From assembly GCA_910589165.1 (NCBI GenBank), contig CAJUSP010000019.1, forward strand, positions 1 to 41,932: a stretch of DNA of 41,932 nt. Reading direction: 5' to 3'. Shown here piece after piece: positions 1 to 8,290 of this stretch. This DNA is from an uncultured Adlercreutzia sp. (GTDB taxonomy: Bacteria; Actinomycetota; Coriobacteriia; Coriobacteriales; Eggerthellaceae). Each line of letters begins with the position of its first letter. The first letter of the stretch is position 1. Under the pieces are notes generated by a model. It saw only the letters and a list, made by a program, of their open reading frames with translations, was not told where the DNA came from and did not search any database. A program made the position numbers and the translations under genes.

Positions 1-1046
1 GCGACCGCCAGACCGGCAAGACCGCTATCGCCATCGACGCCATCATCAACCAGAAAGATACCGACATGATCTGCATCTATGTCGCTATCGGCCAGAAGGC
101 CTCCACGGTCGCTGGCGTGGTTGAGACCCTCGAGCGTCACGGCGCCATGAAGAACACCATCATCGTGGCCGCTACGGCATCGGACTCCGCTCCGCTGCAG
201 TACATCGCCCCGATGGCCGGTGCCGCCATGGGCGAGTACTTCGTTTACAACGGCGAGGACGGCAAGCCCGCCTCCGCCGAGAACCGCGGCCGCGCCGTGC
301 TCATCGTCTACGACGACCTGTCCAAGCAGGCCGTGGCCTACCGCCAGATGTCGCTGACCCTGCGCCGTCCTCCGGGACGCGAGGCCTATCCCGGCGACGT
401 GTTCTACCTGCACTCCCGCCTGCTGGAGCGCGCGGTGAAGATGTCGGACGAGAACGGCGGCGGCTCCATGACGGCTCTGCCGATCATCGAGACCCAGGCC
501 GGCGATGTGTCCGCCTACATCCCCACCAACGTCATCTCCATTACCGACGGTCAGATCTTCCTGCAGACCGACCTGTTCTTCCAGGGCCAGCGCCCGGCTG
601 TCGACGTGGGTATTTCCGTGTCCCGCGTGGGCGGCTCCGCGCAGATCAAGGCCATGAAGCAGGTGGCCGGCTCGCTGCGTCTGGACCTGGCGTCTTACCG
701 CGAGCTGCAGGCCTTCACCCAGTTCGGTAGCGATCTGGACAAGGCCACCCAGGATCAGCTGACCCGCGGCTCGCACATGACGAAGCTGCTCATCCAGGGC
801 CGCTACGCTCCCATGCCGGTGGCCGAGCAGGTCATCGCCATCTTCGCGGGCAACGAGGGCTTCCTGGACGATCTGCCGCTGGACGATGTCGTGCGCTTCC
901 GCACCGAGATGCTCTCCTCGATCCGCGCCTCCAAGCCGGAGATCATCGAGAAGATCAACACGGAGAAGAAGCTGACGCCCGAGCTCGAGTCTGCCATGAA
1001 GGAGGCCATCGCCGCCTTCAAGCAGTCCTTCGTCGCCACAGCGTAA
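1..1046 (+). CDS. atpA: F1 ATP synthase alpha subunit, 5'-truncated by window edge
   Basis: Non-catalytic nucleotide-binding alpha subunit of the membrane ATP synthase. The frame is open from base 3 and begins inside the P-loop, reading DRQTGKTAIAIDAIINQ, so roughly the first 170 residues lie outside the window. The rest follows the family closely, including the SDSAPLQYIAP region and the PPGREAYPGDVFYLHSRLLERA stretch, and ends at a TAA at 1044-1046. The first ATG visible (66) is internal and is not the start. It is followed 12 bases later by atpG, with atpD and atpC behind, in the standard F1 order. Identification is certain; only the 5' end is missing. Confidence 0.98.
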   Translation, partial: DRQTGKTAIAIDAIINQKDTDMICIYVAIGQKASTVAGVVETLERHGAMKNTIIVAATASDSAPLQYIAPMAGAAMGEYFVYNGEDGKPASAENRGRAVLIVYDDLSKQAVAYRQMSLTLRRPPGREAYPGDVFYLHSRLLERAVKMSDENGGGSMTALPIIETQAGDVSAYIPTNVISITDGQIFLQTDLFFQGQRPAVDVGISVSRVGGSAQIKAMKQVAGSLRLDLASYRELQAFTQFGSDLDKATQDQLTRGSHMTKLLIQGRYAPMPVAEQVIAIFAGNEGFLDDLPLDDVVRFRTEMLSSIRASKPEIIEKINTEKKLTPELESAMKEAIAAFKQSFVATA

Positions 1047-1058
1047 GGTAGGTAGACC

Positions 1059-1988
1059 ATGCCCAACCTACATGACATCGAACGGCGAATCAAATCCGTC
1101 TCCTCGACGAAGCAGATCACGCGCACCATGGAAATGGTCGCGGCTGCCAAGATTCGCCGCGCTTCGGAGCGCGTGGACAACGCGCTGCCTTGGGCGGTCG
1201 CCATCTCAGACATGCTCATCAGCACGGCAAAGTACGCTCATCTGGACAACGAGCCGCTGCTGCAAGTTCACGACGAGGTGCGCCGCGTGCTCATCGTGGC
1301 CGTCACGTCGGACCGTGGCCTTGCCGGCGGCTTCAACACCAACGTACTGCGCTATGTGGAGAAGCTCATGAAGGAGAAGCAGCGGGAAGGTGCCGAGGTG
1401 GAGGTGGCGGCCTGTGGCAAGAAGGCCATTGGCTACTTCACCTACCGCGGCATCGAGCCGGTGTTCTCCTTCGCGGGATACTCCGCCGACCCCGAGTTCG
1501 CTCAGGCGGCAGAGCTTTCCGGCTACGTGATGCAGGCCTACGCCGAGGGCAAGCTCGACGAGGTGTTCATCGTGTACAACCACGCGAAGAACGCCGCCGA
1601 GCAGACCTTGGTCGAGCAGCAGGTGCTGCCGGTGAAGGAGGAATCCTACGCCGAGCTTCTGGGGCTCACGGCCAAGGAAGAGGATATCTTCAAGTCGTTC
1701 CGCGAGAAGGACGATTCCTCTATCCCGGGCGACATCGACTTCGAGCCGAGCACGGAGTCGGTCATGTCCTACATGATGAACGCCTACCTGAACAACGCGT
1801 TCTACTACGCGATGCTCGATTCCGCAGCGGGCGAACAAGGCGCTCGCCGCAACGCGATGAAATCGGCTACCGACAACGCGAACGAGATGGTCTCGACGCT
1901 GGAGCGCGTGTACAACACCGTGCGCCAGGGTGCTATCACCACCGAGATCACCGAGATCGTGGGCGGTGCCGCAGCTTTGGAGGATTAA
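1059..1988 (+). CDS. atpG: F1 ATP synthase gamma subunit
   Basis: Central rotor shaft of F1, coupling proton flow to catalysis in the alpha/beta ring. The N-terminus (residues 1-25) has the typical gamma helix, IERRIKSVSSTKQITRTMEMVAA, here described only in part, and the C-terminal helix ends in RQGAITTEITEIVGGAAAL, the other conserved half of the coiled-coil shaft. Length (309 residues) is in the normal range for actinobacterial gamma subunits. The ATG at 1059 follows an AGGTAGG ribosome-binding stretch 12 bases after the atpA stop. The stop abuts the atpD start, so the genes are co-transcribed. Confidence 0.97.
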   Translation: MPNLHDIERRIKSVSSTKQITRTMEMVAAAKIRRASERVDNALPWAVAISDMLISTAKYAHLDNEPLLQVHDEVRRVLIVAVTSDRGLAGGFNTNVLRYVEKLMKEKQREGAEVEVAACGKKAIGYFTYRGIEPVFSFAGYSADPEFAQAAELSGYVMQAYAEGKLDEVFIVYNHAKNAAEQTLVEQQVLPVKEESYAELLGLTAKEEDIFKSFREKDDSSIPGDIDFEPSTESVMSYMMNAYLNNAFYYAMLDSAAGEQGARRNAMKSATDNANEMVSTLERVYNTVRQGAITTEITEIVGGAAALED

Positions 1989-3434
1989 ATGGCTGAAAAC
2001 ACTTCTACTGAAGCGGCCAAGGGAGGCGCCACCGGACGCATCGTCCGTATCGTCGGCGCCGTTGTGGATGTGGAGTTCCCGGCAGACGCCATGCCGGCCA
2101 TCTACAACGCCCTTACCGTGAAGGCACAAACCCCTTCGGGCGAAGTGTCGACCGTGCTCGAGGTGCAGACGCACCTTCCCGGCGACATCGTCCGTACCGT
2201 GGCCATGACGTCTACCGACGGTATGGTGCGCGGCCTGGAGGCCCAGGACACTGGCGCCCCCATCATGATGCCCGTGGGCAAGGCGACCCTGGGCCGTATT
2301 TGGAACGTGCTCGGCGAGCCCGTGGACGGCAAGCCCATGCCCACCGATGTGGAATGGCGCCCCATCCATCACCCCGCCCCGCCGTTCGACACCCTGGTCA
2401 CCACGACCGAGACCTTCGAGACCGGCATCAAGGTCGTCGACCTCATCGAGCCCTACGTTAAGGGCGGCAAGACCGGTCTGTTCGGCGGCGCCGGCGTAGG
2501 CAAGACCGTGTGCATCCAGGAGCTCATCAACAACCTGGCCCAGGAACACGGCGGTACCTCGGTGTTCACCGGCGTAGGCGAGCGTACCCGTGAGGGTACC
2601 GACCTCTACCTCGAGATGACCGACTCCGGCGTTATCGAGAAGACCTGCCTGGTCTACGGCCAGATGAACGAGCCTCCGGGAGCCCGTCTGCGCGTGGGTC
2701 TGGCCGGCCTGACGGAAGCCGAGTACTTCCGTGACCAGGGCCAGGACGTGCTGTTGTTCATCGACAACATCTTCCGCTTCACCCAGGCCGGTTCCGAGGT
2801 GTCCGCTCTGCTCGGCCGTATGCCTTCTGCTGTAGGCTACCAGCCGACGCTGGCCACCGAGATGGGCGATTTGCAGGAGCGCATCTGCTCCACGCAGACC
2901 GGCTCCATCACCTCGGTGCAGGCCGTCTACGTGCCCGCCGACGACCTGACCGACCCGGCCCCGGCTACCACGTTTACCCACCTGGATGCCAAGACGGTTC
3001 TGTCCCGCTCCATTGCCGAGCTGGGCATTTACCCCGCCGTGGATCCGCTGGAGTCCACCTCCCGCGCCCTCGATCCCGAGATCGTCGGCCAGGAGCACTA
3101 CGACGTGGCCATGGGCGTGCAGCAGATTCTGCAGCAGTACAAGGACCTGCAGGACATCATCGCCATTCTGGGTATGGACGAGCTGTCCGAGGACCAGAAG
3201 CTGACGGTTAACCGCGCCCGTAAGGTGCAGAAGTTCCTGGGCCAGCCGTTCCACGTGGCCGAGGTCTTCACGGGCCTGCCCGGCGTCTACGTCAAGGTTG
3301 AGGACACCGTGCGCTCCTTCAAGGAGATCCTCGATGGCAAGTGCGACCACATTCCCGAGCAGTGCTTCGTGAACAAGGGCGCCATCGAGCAGGTCTACGA
3401 GGCCTACGATGCCATGCAGAAGGAAGGTAACTAA
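1989..3434 (+). CDS. atpD: F1 ATP synthase beta subunit
   Basis: Catalytic subunit that makes ATP from ADP and phosphate. It contains the P-loop GGAGVGKT (about residues 166-173), the catalytic-glutamate region GERTREGTDLYLEM, the Walker B strand DVLLFIDNIFRFTQAGSEVSALLGRMPSAVGYQ (only key residues cited) and the ALDPEIVGQEHY motif. 481 residues is usual. ATG at 1989 directly follows the atpG TAA, with GGAGG seven bases upstream. The stop overlaps the atpC start by one base (TAATG), indicating translational coupling. Confidence 0.98.
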   Translation: MAENTSTEAAKGGATGRIVRIVGAVVDVEFPADAMPAIYNALTVKAQTPSGEVSTVLEVQTHLPGDIVRTVAMTSTDGMVRGLEAQDTGAPIMMPVGKATLGRIWNVLGEPVDGKPMPTDVEWRPIHHPAPPFDTLVTTTETFETGIKVVDLIEPYVKGGKTGLFGGAGVGKTVCIQELINNLAQEHGGTSVFTGVGERTREGTDLYLEMTDSGVIEKTCLVYGQMNEPPGARLRVGLAGLTEAEYFRDQGQDVLLFIDNIFRFTQAGSEVSALLGRMPSAVGYQPTLATEMGDLQERICSTQTGSITSVQAVYVPADDLTDPAPATTFTHLDAKTVLSRSIAELGIYPAVDPLESTSRALDPEIVGQEHYDVAMGVQQILQQYKDLQDIIAILGMDELSEDQKLTVNRARKVQKFLGQPFHVAEVFTGLPGVYVKVEDTVRSFKEILDGKCDHIPEQCFVNKGAIEQVYEAYDAMQKEGN

Positions 3435-3865
3435 TGGCCTCTCTGGGCTGCCTGGTGGCTCTTCCTGACAAGGCCCTGTTCAAGGGCGAGATCACCTATG
3501 CGTCCATTCCGGGCACGGACGGCTACTTCGGCGTCCTGCCCGGCCATGAGCTGACCGTGTCCCTCAACCGCGAGGGCGGCGTCGTCACCCTGACGGTAGG
3601 GGAGAACGACAAGCGCGAGTTTCTGGTCATGGGCGGCGCCACGTCGGTGCTCGACAACAAGGTGACCGTGCTCGCCCGTTTCGGCGTGGCAGTGGAGGAC
3701 ATCGACGCCGAGGCCGTCCGCGCCGAGGCCGAGGAGTGCCGCAAGGTCATGGCGGATGCCGAGGGTTCGGACGATCCGCAGGATCAGGCCACCTTCGTCA
3801 CCAACCAGAAGAAGCTGGAGTGGTGCGAAGCGCAGCTGAAGCACGTAAGCGGAGTCGCCGCCTAA
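3434..3865 (+). CDS. atpC: F1 ATP synthase epsilon subunit
   Basis: Epsilon is the regulatory subunit at the base of the rotor. The N-terminal beta-sandwich is recognisable (LVALPDKALFKGEITYASIPGTDGYFGVLPGHE region, residues about 8-40) and is followed by a helical C-terminal part rich in Glu/Ala. At 143 residues it is of normal length. The ATG shares a base with the atpD stop codon. It is the last gene of the operon and is followed by a strong hairpin at 3910-3934. Confidence 0.93.
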   Translation: MASLGCLVALPDKALFKGEITYASIPGTDGYFGVLPGHELTVSLNREGGVVTLTVGENDKREFLVMGGATSVLDNKVTVLARFGVAVEDIDAEAVRAEAEECRKVMADAEGSDDPQDQATFVTNQKKLEWCEAQLKHVSGVAA

Positions 3866-3909
3866 GGGCAGCAGCACCGCCAAAACTCAAGTCTTTTGAG
3901 CCTGTTCAG

Positions 3910-3934
3910 AAGGGCGCCCCACCGGGGCGCCCTT
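3910..3934 (+). terminator. Hairpin ending the atp operon
   Basis: A perfect 11-bp inverted repeat (AAGGGCGCCCC / GGGGCGCCCTT) with a 3-base loop lies 45 bases after the atpC stop. The downstream T tract is poor (CCTGGTTT), so termination may need more than the hairpin alone. The location fits the end of the operon. Confidence 0.7.
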
Positions 3935-4012
3935 CCTGGTTTCGGGGGTGCAGCTCTTCCCGGGCCTTGACCGCCCGATATCCGATATTCCCTCGCAGGA
4001 TCGCCCGCCCAT

Positions 4013-4102
4013 CGTAGGGCAAGGGCCATGCCCTTGCCGCCCATCCCGCCCGGTTCGTGAGGCAAGCCGCTACCCGTAGGGCAAGGGCTCTGCCCTTGCC
4101 GC
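4013..4102. repeat. Two palindromic 28-bp direct repeats (REP-like)
   Basis: Copies at 4013-4040 and 4075-4102 differ at only two bases. Each starts CGTAGGGCAAGGGC and folds on itself (GGCAAGGGC / GCCCTTGCC with a 2-base centre). They lie between the atp operon and the convergent RiPP operon. The first 13 bases recur in reverse orientation at 25382-25394, downstream of truA, so this may be a dispersed intergenic family. They are not followed by T tracts, so I do not call them terminators. Confidence 0.75.
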
Positions 4103-4133
4103 TGTCTGCGTTCTTGTATGCTGTTAAAGCAAA

Positions 4134-4162
4134 GGGGGCGTCTTCGTGCTGAAGACGCCCCC
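4134..4162 (-). terminator. Terminator of the RiPP operon
   Basis: A perfect 12-bp stem (GGGGGCGTCTTC / GAAGACGCCCCC) with a 5-base loop lies 23 bases past the stop of the last minus-strand gene. In the minus sense it is followed by TTTGCTTTAA, a reasonable intrinsic terminator tail. Confidence 0.85.
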
Positions 4163-4185
4163 CGGTCATCTGCGAGCTTCTATTG

Positions 4186-5340
4186 CTACTTCTGGAAGAT
4201 GTTCATTACGAGGGATGCTTTGCCGCCCGTCATACCGTCGAGCTTGTCGGTAGCGAGCCCGATGACGGCAGACTGGATCTGGTCCTGGGTCGCCTGCTCG
4301 TTGGCGGCCTGCTCGCGATAGGCCTCGATGGCGTCGCCCATGGTCGCGTTGATGTCGGACTGCAGGCACTCGAGGTAGGCGAGCGTCGCGGCGGCACTGC
4401 GCGGCTGGTAGGCGCCGTCGTTGCCGGGGTTACGCTCGATTCCCAGGGCGTCGGCGATGGCGTCCGCACGGCGCTCCGCTTCGGCCAGCTGCCCGTTCGC
4501 CGCGGCCAGCACGCTCTCGGCGCTTTCGTGGCGCAGGGCGCGGTCGTACAGATCGGGGACGACCGGCAGCGCCTTCAGGAATGCCTCCTCGAACTCGGCG
4601 CGGTTCAGGGTGCCATTCTGCGCATCGGCCGCGAGCTTGCTGACGACGCTGCTCGGAATGGTCTGGCCGAGAATGTCTCCGACGGGGCTAGCTGATAGCA
4701 CCTTGTCGAACAGCCCGCGCTTCTTGGTTCCTCCAGCGATTTTGGCGTAAGGGCCCTGGATGATCTTGGGTACGTTGGCCTCCAAGGTGAAGCGGTAGTA
4801 CATGAGGATCGACAGCATCTCCAGCGTGGCGTCGTGGTCGGTGATGGACACGCGCAGGTGCCCCTCGGGGTAGGCGACAGGCACAACCATCGCCTTCTCC
4901 GCCTGCGCGTCCGCCGTGCAATAGGGGTCGCCGTCGGCAGGCATCGACCGCAGCTGGCTCAGCTGCAGGCTGGCGATGGCCGCCGTCCCCGCCGTTGCCA
5001 GGGGGATAGCGATCGACGCCGGTGTCGCATAGGCCCCACGCAGCTTCTCGGCATTGTCGTCGGCCCCGTCGAGGGTGTTGTCGCATACGATGGGCACGGG
5101 GACGATCGCCAGGGGGATGTTGTTAAGGTCGAAGGGCATGCTGGCCATGGCGCCGTCGGCGGTTCGGACGGTGTAGCGCGGGGTGTTCAAGTCGACGCTG
5201 CAATTGCCGAGGACGTTCACGAAGGGGCACTCCGCGTAAGCGTTGCCCTCCCTCAGCTGGTTCGTGGAAACCCCGATGGCCGTAATGCCTGTCTTAGCGG
5301 TGATATCGGCGGCTACGGCGTCTACTGCTTCTTTGAGCAT
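4186..5340 (-). CDS. Unknown protein, last gene of RiPP cassette (companion 2)
   Basis: 384 residues, no family recognised. No signal peptide or membrane segment is seen. The N-terminal half is beta-rich with an IPLAIVPVPIVCDN stretch (about residues 94-107). The C-terminal half is Ala/Glu-rich and probably helical. The C-terminal region matches the upstream gene (5452-6762) in pattern: EFE then P..LYD, then DAL, then QPR, then an AY..Y-type helix, so the two appear to be divergent paralogs. It has five to six Cys, none in a metal-type CxxC array. ATG at 5340 has a GAGGAAG ribosome-binding stretch about 9 bases upstream. It ends 23 bases before a strong terminator. Its role in the peptide pathway is only suggested by its position. 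Confidence 0.8.
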   Translation of the reverse strand: MLKEAVDAVAADITAKTGITAIGVSTNQLREGNAYAECPFVNVLGNCSVDLNTPRYTVRTADGAMASMPFDLNNIPLAIVPVPIVCDNTLDGADDNAEKLRGAYATPASIAIPLATAGTAAIASLQLSQLRSMPADGDPYCTADAQAEKAMVVPVAYPEGHLRVSITDHDATLEMLSILMYYRFTLEANVPKIIQGPYAKIAGGTKKRGLFDKVLSASPVGDILGQTIPSSVVSKLAADAQNGTLNRAEFEEAFLKALPVVPDLYDRALRHESAESVLAAANGQLAEAERRADAIADALGIERNPGNDGAYQPRSAAATLAYLECLQSDINATMGDAIEAYREQAANEQATQDQIQSAVIGLATDKLDGMTGGKASLVMNIFQK

Positions 5341-5419
5341 GGTTGTCTTCCTCTCTCATTCGTTGGTTCTCTCCTTCTGCCCGAAAGGTCTGGGACGGAT
5401 CGCCCGGCCCTTCGGAAGC

Positions 5420-5459
5420 GCTCCTAAGACACAAGTCCCCACATGGCGCGCTTAGGAGC
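5420..5459 (-). other. Inverted repeat between the two companion genes
   Basis: GCTCCTAAG (5420-5428) and CTTAGGAGC (5451-5459) form a perfect 9-bp stem with a 22-base loop. The second arm contains the stop codon of the upstream gene (5452-5454). It may tune expression or mRNA stability of the last gene; it could also be a weak terminator read on the plus strand (TTTTAT follows). Confidence 0.45.
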
Positions 5460-6762
5460 TTTTATCAAGCTTCTCAAGCAGCTGGTTCTGCTTCTTGAGT
5501 TGCCGGCGGATAGGGGTCGTTCCCGCAAAGGTCACGGCAACGTCTCGCACGAGCGATCCGATGACCGACGGCCTGCGCGGCTCGTCGTCATCGTCGTCCC
5601 ACTCGTCGTCTTGGTAGGAACTCGCGCGGTCGACGGACTGATCCGAGGGATCGGACATGGGCGCGAGCACCGCTGCGAAGCTGTCTGACAGCCGCCGCTC
5701 TTCCTCGAGGCGTGCTTCGGCATAGCGATCGTAGGCGTACTCTGCCGCGTTGAACGTGCTGGTGGGTTGCCGCAGCGCGTCATGGTAGATGTCCAGGCGC
5801 TGCCTCGGCTGGGCTGCGTGCTGCAGTCCCTCGACCTTTCCTGGAATGTAAAGGGCGTCGCACAAGGTGTGCTTCGCGTTCTCGTAGGCCAGCGCGTGGC
5901 GGGAAATAATCTGGACGAGCCGCTCCGGATCGCCGCCGCCGACGGTGTCGTCGTAGAGACGGGGGTAGACGGCGACGAGCGATTCGAATTCCGTGTCGAA
6001 CATGCGGCGGTCGATCGGCTCGCCCTGCAGGTAAGCGGTGCGCAACTGCTCGAGCCGGTCGCTGGTCGCGTAAGGCTCTCCGGTGCCGCAGAGGTATCGG
6101 AGAGCTTGGAGGTCGCGTCTCACGCACCCCCAATTGGCAAGCTCGTGGCAGCAGCGCGCGGCAGCCAGAATCTCGTACTTCCGCCCCTCGCTCATGACCG
6201 CCACGTCGTGTTCCTGCTCGCGTATGGGGTAGGGAACGGCCTGGTGGTCGATGATGCGGGGAACCTGGGCGCAAACGCAGGTCACGGGAAAGAGCATCTT
6301 GGCGTTGACGGGCCCGGCGGTGGCGATGGCTACCTCGTCGAGGTTGATGCTGGCGGTCACATACGGCCTTCCGGCCGAGCAGCCGTCGAGGGGAATGTCG
6401 ATTTCGGGATTGTTCTCGAAATAGCGTGCAAGCCTGGATGCAAGGGTCGAGCATTCATCGGCGGTTTCGGCAAAGATGACGGCGCCCGCATCGTATTCGA
6501 AGGGAAGCACCGGGTACTCGAACGCGATTGTCGTTTTGGCTTCGGGTACTGAGGCGTCCTTAGCGGAATAGCCGGCGTGCTCGCAGTTGAAATCGAGCTC
6601 ATCCATGAGAACCAGCAGCGGGAGGGGCATTGCCTCACCGCTGCGCCATTTCTCCTTTTTCACCCAGAACTCTCCGTCGCGCGAAGCGAGCATGATGGCG
6701 ACATCGGCCCCAAGGCCATGCCTCAGGGCATCGAGGACAGGCTTTTCGAACTGCTCGATCAC
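5452..6762 (-). CDS. Unknown protein coupled to the radical SAM maturase (companion 1)
   Basis: Start chosen as GTG at 6762, which overlaps the maturase stop (GTGA, shared 6759-6762) and has AAGGAG eight bases upstream. This gives 436 residues; the longer open frame upstream lies inside the maturase and is not credible. The protein begins VIEQFEKPVLDALRHGLGAD. It has a mixed alpha/beta N-terminal half with VLPFEYDAGAVIFAE (about residues 85-100), a helical C-terminal half, a very acidic run (DDEWDDDDDEP) near residue 390 and a basic C-terminus (PIRRQLKKQ). No known domain is recognised. It resembles the downstream gene product in its C-terminal half, so they are likely paralogs. The tight overlap implies near-equal synthesis with the maturase, as for a complex partner; that is an inference. 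Confidence 0.82.
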   Translation of the reverse strand: MIEQFEKPVLDALRHGLGADVAIMLASRDGEFWVKKEKWRSGEAMPLPLLVLMDELDFNCEHAGYSAKDASVPEAKTTIAFEYPVLPFEYDAGAVIFAETADECSTLASRLARYFENNPEIDIPLDGCSAGRPYVTASINLDEVAIATAGPVNAKMLFPVTCVCAQVPRIIDHQAVPYPIREQEHDVAVMSEGRKYEILAAARCCHELANWGCVRRDLQALRYLCGTGEPYATSDRLEQLRTAYLQGEPIDRRMFDTEFESLVAVYPRLYDDTVGGGDPERLVQIISRHALAYENAKHTLCDALYIPGKVEGLQHAAQPRQRLDIYHDALRQPTSTFNAAEYAYDRYAEARLEEERRLSDSFAAVLAPMSDPSDQSVDRASSYQDDEWDDDDDEPRRPSVIGSLVRDVAVTFAGTTPIRRQLKKQNQLLEKLDKSS

Positions 6763-8210
6763 TGCGCATGCTCCTTGCGCCAATTCAAGACGATGTCCTT
6801 GTTCACCTGGGCGACTTCGCAAAAGTAGGGATTCACTTCGAAGGGATCCCCCGTGGGCGACTCGTTGGCGTTGCGCACCATGCAAGGGGAGCAGAAGGCG
6901 CGTTTGTTGCAATCAGGGCATGGCTGCATGGCGCTGCGGCGTATGGCACGCAGGGCGCCCATCTTGTCGGCTCCTTGCCAAATGTCTTTCAACGGCGTGG
7001 TTTTCAGGTTGCCACAGACGTAGGTCTGCCAGCCAGGACAGGGGTACACGTTGCCGTTGCTTACCATGCAGCAGGTGGAAATACCCACGCCGCAGAGGGG
7101 AGCGTCCGGGTCGTCGGAGTATTCGCGCGCTTGCTCCTCGAACGTCGGGGAGAGGATCTCGTCCTGGTAGTCGGTGTCCCATTCGATGATGTCACGAATA
7201 ACTTCGCCGCACTCCTCGGGACTCAGGCGGTGGGCCAGGTTCGAAGTATCGTGATTGTATTCGGCCATGATCATATAGTCGGTGATGGCTCGAATCTTGT
7301 GGTCGTGGGCCCAACGCAGCACCTCGCCAAAGTCGTTCTTGTTGCCCTTCATAGTGGGGCAGCTGATCTGCACGGGAATGTCGTTGGCGATAAGCTTCTC
7401 GATGGCCGCTTTGGTCTTCTCGAAGGATCCAGGCAGCTGGGTAATGGCATCGTGTCGGGTGGGATCCATGCTGTAGAGGCTCGCCTGCACCGAGGAGACA
7501 TTACCTTCTTTCATGATGTTCACGGTTTCGTCATCGAGAAGTGTCAGGTTGGAGAGGATGCTTACGTAGAAGTCGCGCTCTTTGGCGGCAGCCAGAAATT
7601 CTTTGAAGTGCGGGTGCAGCATAGGTTCGCCGCCAGAAAGCGTGAGGTGCCAGGTTCCCATCTCCTGAAGTTGGTCGAGCACGGAGTAGAAGAGTCTTGG
7701 CGTTATGTCGCCCTCTTTCAGCTCGTGGGGGATGTAGCAGTGCACACAGCGCTCGTTGCAGCGGCTGGTAAGTTCAATCTGGAAGCTCATGAGTTGCGGG
7801 TTGTGGAGGAAATAGTCATCGAGGATATTTTGGCTATCGGGATCGGCACGCAGACGCTCGGGGGTGAAGTCGTGCTTCATCGTTTGCGGTTCGACAACGC
7901 CGTAGGTAAAACCTTGGGCATTCATGAGGGCCTCTTCGGCCGTCATGCCAGAGGCAAGGAATCCGTCTTCGACGAAAGCTTGGTAGAACGCCGTCGCATC
8001 TTCCCTCACTTCGGCTTCGTTTGCATCGGCGAAGCAGGAGGCGATGGCCGAGGTAAGATCATCGATGGTCTGAGGGATTCGAGTGAGCTGGCCGAGGAAC
8101 ACTGCACCAGCAGCATCGACCACTTTATCTTGGAACAAGCCCGTTGAAGTGATATATCCCACGTCCTCGTAGGAGCGGAAGTAGGTATCTTCGTTAAGCA
8201 TATAAAACAT
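6759..8210 (-). CDS. Radical SAM/SPASM peptide maturase
   Basis: Enzyme expected to modify the small Cys peptide encoded just upstream. In the 483-residue form, residues 1-110 look like a PqqD-like peptide-binding (RRE) region. Cys151, Cys155 and Cys158 (RCNERCVHC) form the CxxxCxxC site for the SAM-binding 4Fe-4S cluster, and GGEP is at 193-196. The C-terminus (373-464) holds about ten Cys (including 391, 399, 431, 434, 440, 443, 464) arranged as a SPASM domain for auxiliary clusters. This layout is known from Cys-rich-peptide maturases that make thioether or related crosslinks. Start: the frame is open up to 8318, but that extension runs through the hairpin at 8237-8261 and is unlike the family, so ATG 8210 (MFYMLNEDTYF) is preferred; ATG 8201 is possible. 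The ribosome-binding site is weak. The reaction type cannot be read from the sequence. Confidence 0.93.
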   Translation of the reverse strand: MFYMLNEDTYFRSYEDVGYITSTGLFQDKVVDAAGAVFLGQLTRIPQTIDDLTSAIASCFADANEAEVREDATAFYQAFVEDGFLASGMTAEEALMNAQGFTYGVVEPQTMKHDFTPERLRADPDSQNILDDYFLHNPQLMSFQIELTSRCNERCVHCYIPHELKEGDITPRLFYSVLDQLQEMGTWHLTLSGGEPMLHPHFKEFLAAAKERDFYVSILSNLTLLDDETVNIMKEGNVSSVQASLYSMDPTRHDAITQLPGSFEKTKAAIEKLIANDIPVQISCPTMKGNKNDFGEVLRWAHDHKIRAITDYMIMAEYNHDTSNLAHRLSPEECGEVIRDIIEWDTDYQDEILSPTFEEQAREYSDDPDAPLCGVGISTCCMVSNGNVYPCPGWQTYVCGNLKTTPLKDIWQGADKMGALRAIRRSAMQPCPDCNKRAFCSPCMVRNANESPTGDPFEVNPYFCEVAQVNKDIVLNWRKEHAQ

Positions 8211-8236
8211 GGAGGAAAATCTTTCTTCGATAGGGC

Positions 8237-8261
8237 GATGCCCGCTGCAGGAGCGGGCATC
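8237..8261 (-). promoter_or_regulatory. Hairpin between precursor and maturase genes
   Basis: GATGCCCGCT / AGCGGGCATC is a perfect 10-bp stem with a 5-base loop, 29 bases after the precursor stop and 26 bases before the maturase ATG. There is no T tract behind it. In RiPP operons such a hairpin typically lets more precursor mRNA accumulate than maturase mRNA, by partial termination or by blocking 3' decay. That role here is inferred. Confidence 0.75.
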
Positions 8262-8290
8262 TTGTTTTCGCAAAAAATTCTTCTGCTTGG

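Noticed and set aside
1206..3350. Very long minus-strand open frame (714 codons) opposite atpG/atpD
   Set aside because: Composition is His/Gly/Val/Leu-rich without domains. It is the antisense shadow of strongly coding, GC-rich atp genes.
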